Part shown: positions 6,408-6,796 of the stretch, one piece after another
How positions within the stretch are numbered: the first letter of the stretch is position 1
Layout: each line of letters starts with the position of its first letter
DNA from: an uncultured Lachnospiraceae bacterium
GTDB lineage: Bacteria; Bacillota_A; Clostridia; Lachnospirales; Lachnospiraceae
Direction: 5' to 3'
DNA: 6,796 bases
NCBI GenBank assembly: GCA_947177885.1
Contig: CAMWWF010000158.1
Span: 1 to 6,796, forward strand
Position numbers and translations under genes: made by a program
Notes under the pieces: model-generated
Told to the model about the DNA's origin: nothing
The model's database searches: none
What the model saw: the letters and a program-made list of their open reading frames with translations, nothing else

Positions 6408-6594
6408 ACAAAACCTCCTCATTCATTTTTACAGGCACCGTTCGGCTGCCGCCTCACTGACTGCGGTATTCGCCAAATGTTCATGCCAGTATGACTGTTT
6501 GGCTCATTACCCGCACAAAAAATAGATGACCTGGCTTTCAGCATAAATCATCTATCTTAGGCAGTGCTTTATTGTATCTTAATTTAACCTTAAG
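6408..6594 (-). promoter_or_regulatory. Upstream region of the ABC operon with two imperfect dyads
   Basis: No gene here. Between the kinase terminator and the ATPase ribosome binding site lie two dyads. GCCAAA/TTTGGC (6472-6477, 6498-6503) encloses a smaller CAGT-cat-ACTG hairpin (6487-6497). GGCACCG/CGGcTGCC (6434-6450) has seven pairs with one bulged base and ends 15 nt upstream of the AGGAGG. I found no convincing vegetative promoter. These dyads are the obvious candidates for control of the transporter, possibly by the response regulator partnered with the adjacent kinase, but that link is inference. Confidence 0.35.
6517..6558 (-). terminator. Intrinsic terminator after the histidine kinase gene
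   Basis: On the minus strand ATAGATGA (6548-6555) and TCATCTAT (6522-6529) form an 8-bp perfect stem with an 18-nt loop, which can fold a small inner GCT-GAA-AGC stem. A run of six T follows (6517-6522). AAG/TTT can extend the base by wobble pairing on this strand only, fixing the orientation. It lies about 37 nt past the kinase stop and separates kinase and transporter transcripts, at least partly. Confidence 0.75.
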
Positions 6595-6796
6595 TTATTG
6601 CTTCTCCAAAGGAAGAACAACAGTAAACCGTGTTCCTTCCCCTCGTTTGCTTTTCAAAGAAATATTTCCATTGTGGAGTGTTATGATCTGTTTTGCAATC
6701 GCAAGTCCGAGACCGCTTCCCTCTGGTTTTTCTTTCGTGTTCGTCCCTCTGTAATATCGGTTAAACATCACTTCTATCAGCAGGTTTTTCAGCGCC
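6595..6796 (-). CDS. Sensor histidine kinase, C-terminal end only (cut by right window edge)
   Basis: The last 66 residues and the TAA stop of a two-component sensor kinase; the sensor, dimerisation and N, G1 and F box regions lie outside the window. What remains is the end of the HATPase_c domain: FNRYYRGTNTKE, the ATP-lid glycine motif EGSGLGLAIAKQI, then HNGNISLKSKRGEGTRFTVVLP, the usual final strands. The RYYRGTNT form is common in kinases of Firmicutes transporter-linked systems. Just before it, ALKNLLIEVMF seems a few residues longer than the usual short link to (I/L)F-x-RYYRG; this may be natural variation and the truncated context prevents judgement. A response regulator gene is expected further right. 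It probably controls the adjacent ABC operon; that is inferred from proximity. Confidence 0.9.
   Translation of the reverse strand, partial: ALKNLLIEVMFNRYYRGTNTKEKPEGSGLGLAIAKQIITLHNGNISLKSKRGEGTRFTVVLPLEKQ

Noticed and set aside
6211..6438. A 75-codon minus-strand frame overlapping the ATPase start
   Set aside because: It runs out of frame through the Walker A region of the ATPase, whose own start has an ideal ribosome binding site.

Overview
The window looks like a chromosomal segment of a Gram-positive anaerobe of the class Clostridia, most likely Lachnospiraceae. That rests on strong AGGAGG-type ribosome binding sites, a Cache-type chemoreceptor, a Lachnospiraceae-like FolD, and a sensor kinase / ABC-2 transporter arrangement common in gut Firmicutes. 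The taxonomic call is inference. Every supported gene lies on the minus strand, so transcription runs from high to low coordinates. The long plus-strand open frames are shadows of these genes.

Layout in transcription order. (1) 6595-6796 is the C-terminal end of a two-component sensor histidine kinase that runs off the right edge, followed by a good intrinsic terminator (6517-6558). (2) 5523-6407 and 4295-5521 form a two-gene operon, an ABC ATPase and an ABC-2 permease with a large extracytoplasmic loop, one base apart. With the kinase this resembles the sensor-transporter cassettes that handle antimicrobial peptides or cell-envelope stress. A perfect AAGGAGG directly after the permease stop has no start codon behind it, as if a further cistron had been lost. 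(3) 3998-4294 is a gene-free stretch with a probable extended -10 promoter inside a 7-bp dyad and two consecutive stem-loops in the predicted leader of the next gene. (4) 2477-3997 encodes a membrane-anchored extracytoplasmic serine protease with three predicted Ig-like domains and an intact His/Asp/Ser triad. (5) 1485-2321 is folD, the bifunctional one-carbon folate enzyme, with its own promoter. (6) 1-1225 is a methyl-accepting chemotaxis protein, cut by the left edge inside its signalling domain.

Base composition differs across the window: sampled lines in the transporter region are about 38-40% GC, against about 50-60% in the protease and folD. The transporter cassette may have been acquired separately, with its left edge near 4290. 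Protease, folD and chemoreceptor are separated by 155-260 nt gaps and look like independent transcription units. I see no mobile-element gene, CRISPR array, tRNA or rRNA. The least ordinary items are the protease architecture, its structured leader, and the orphan ribosome binding site at the transporter's 3' end. I do not see a complete novel system.
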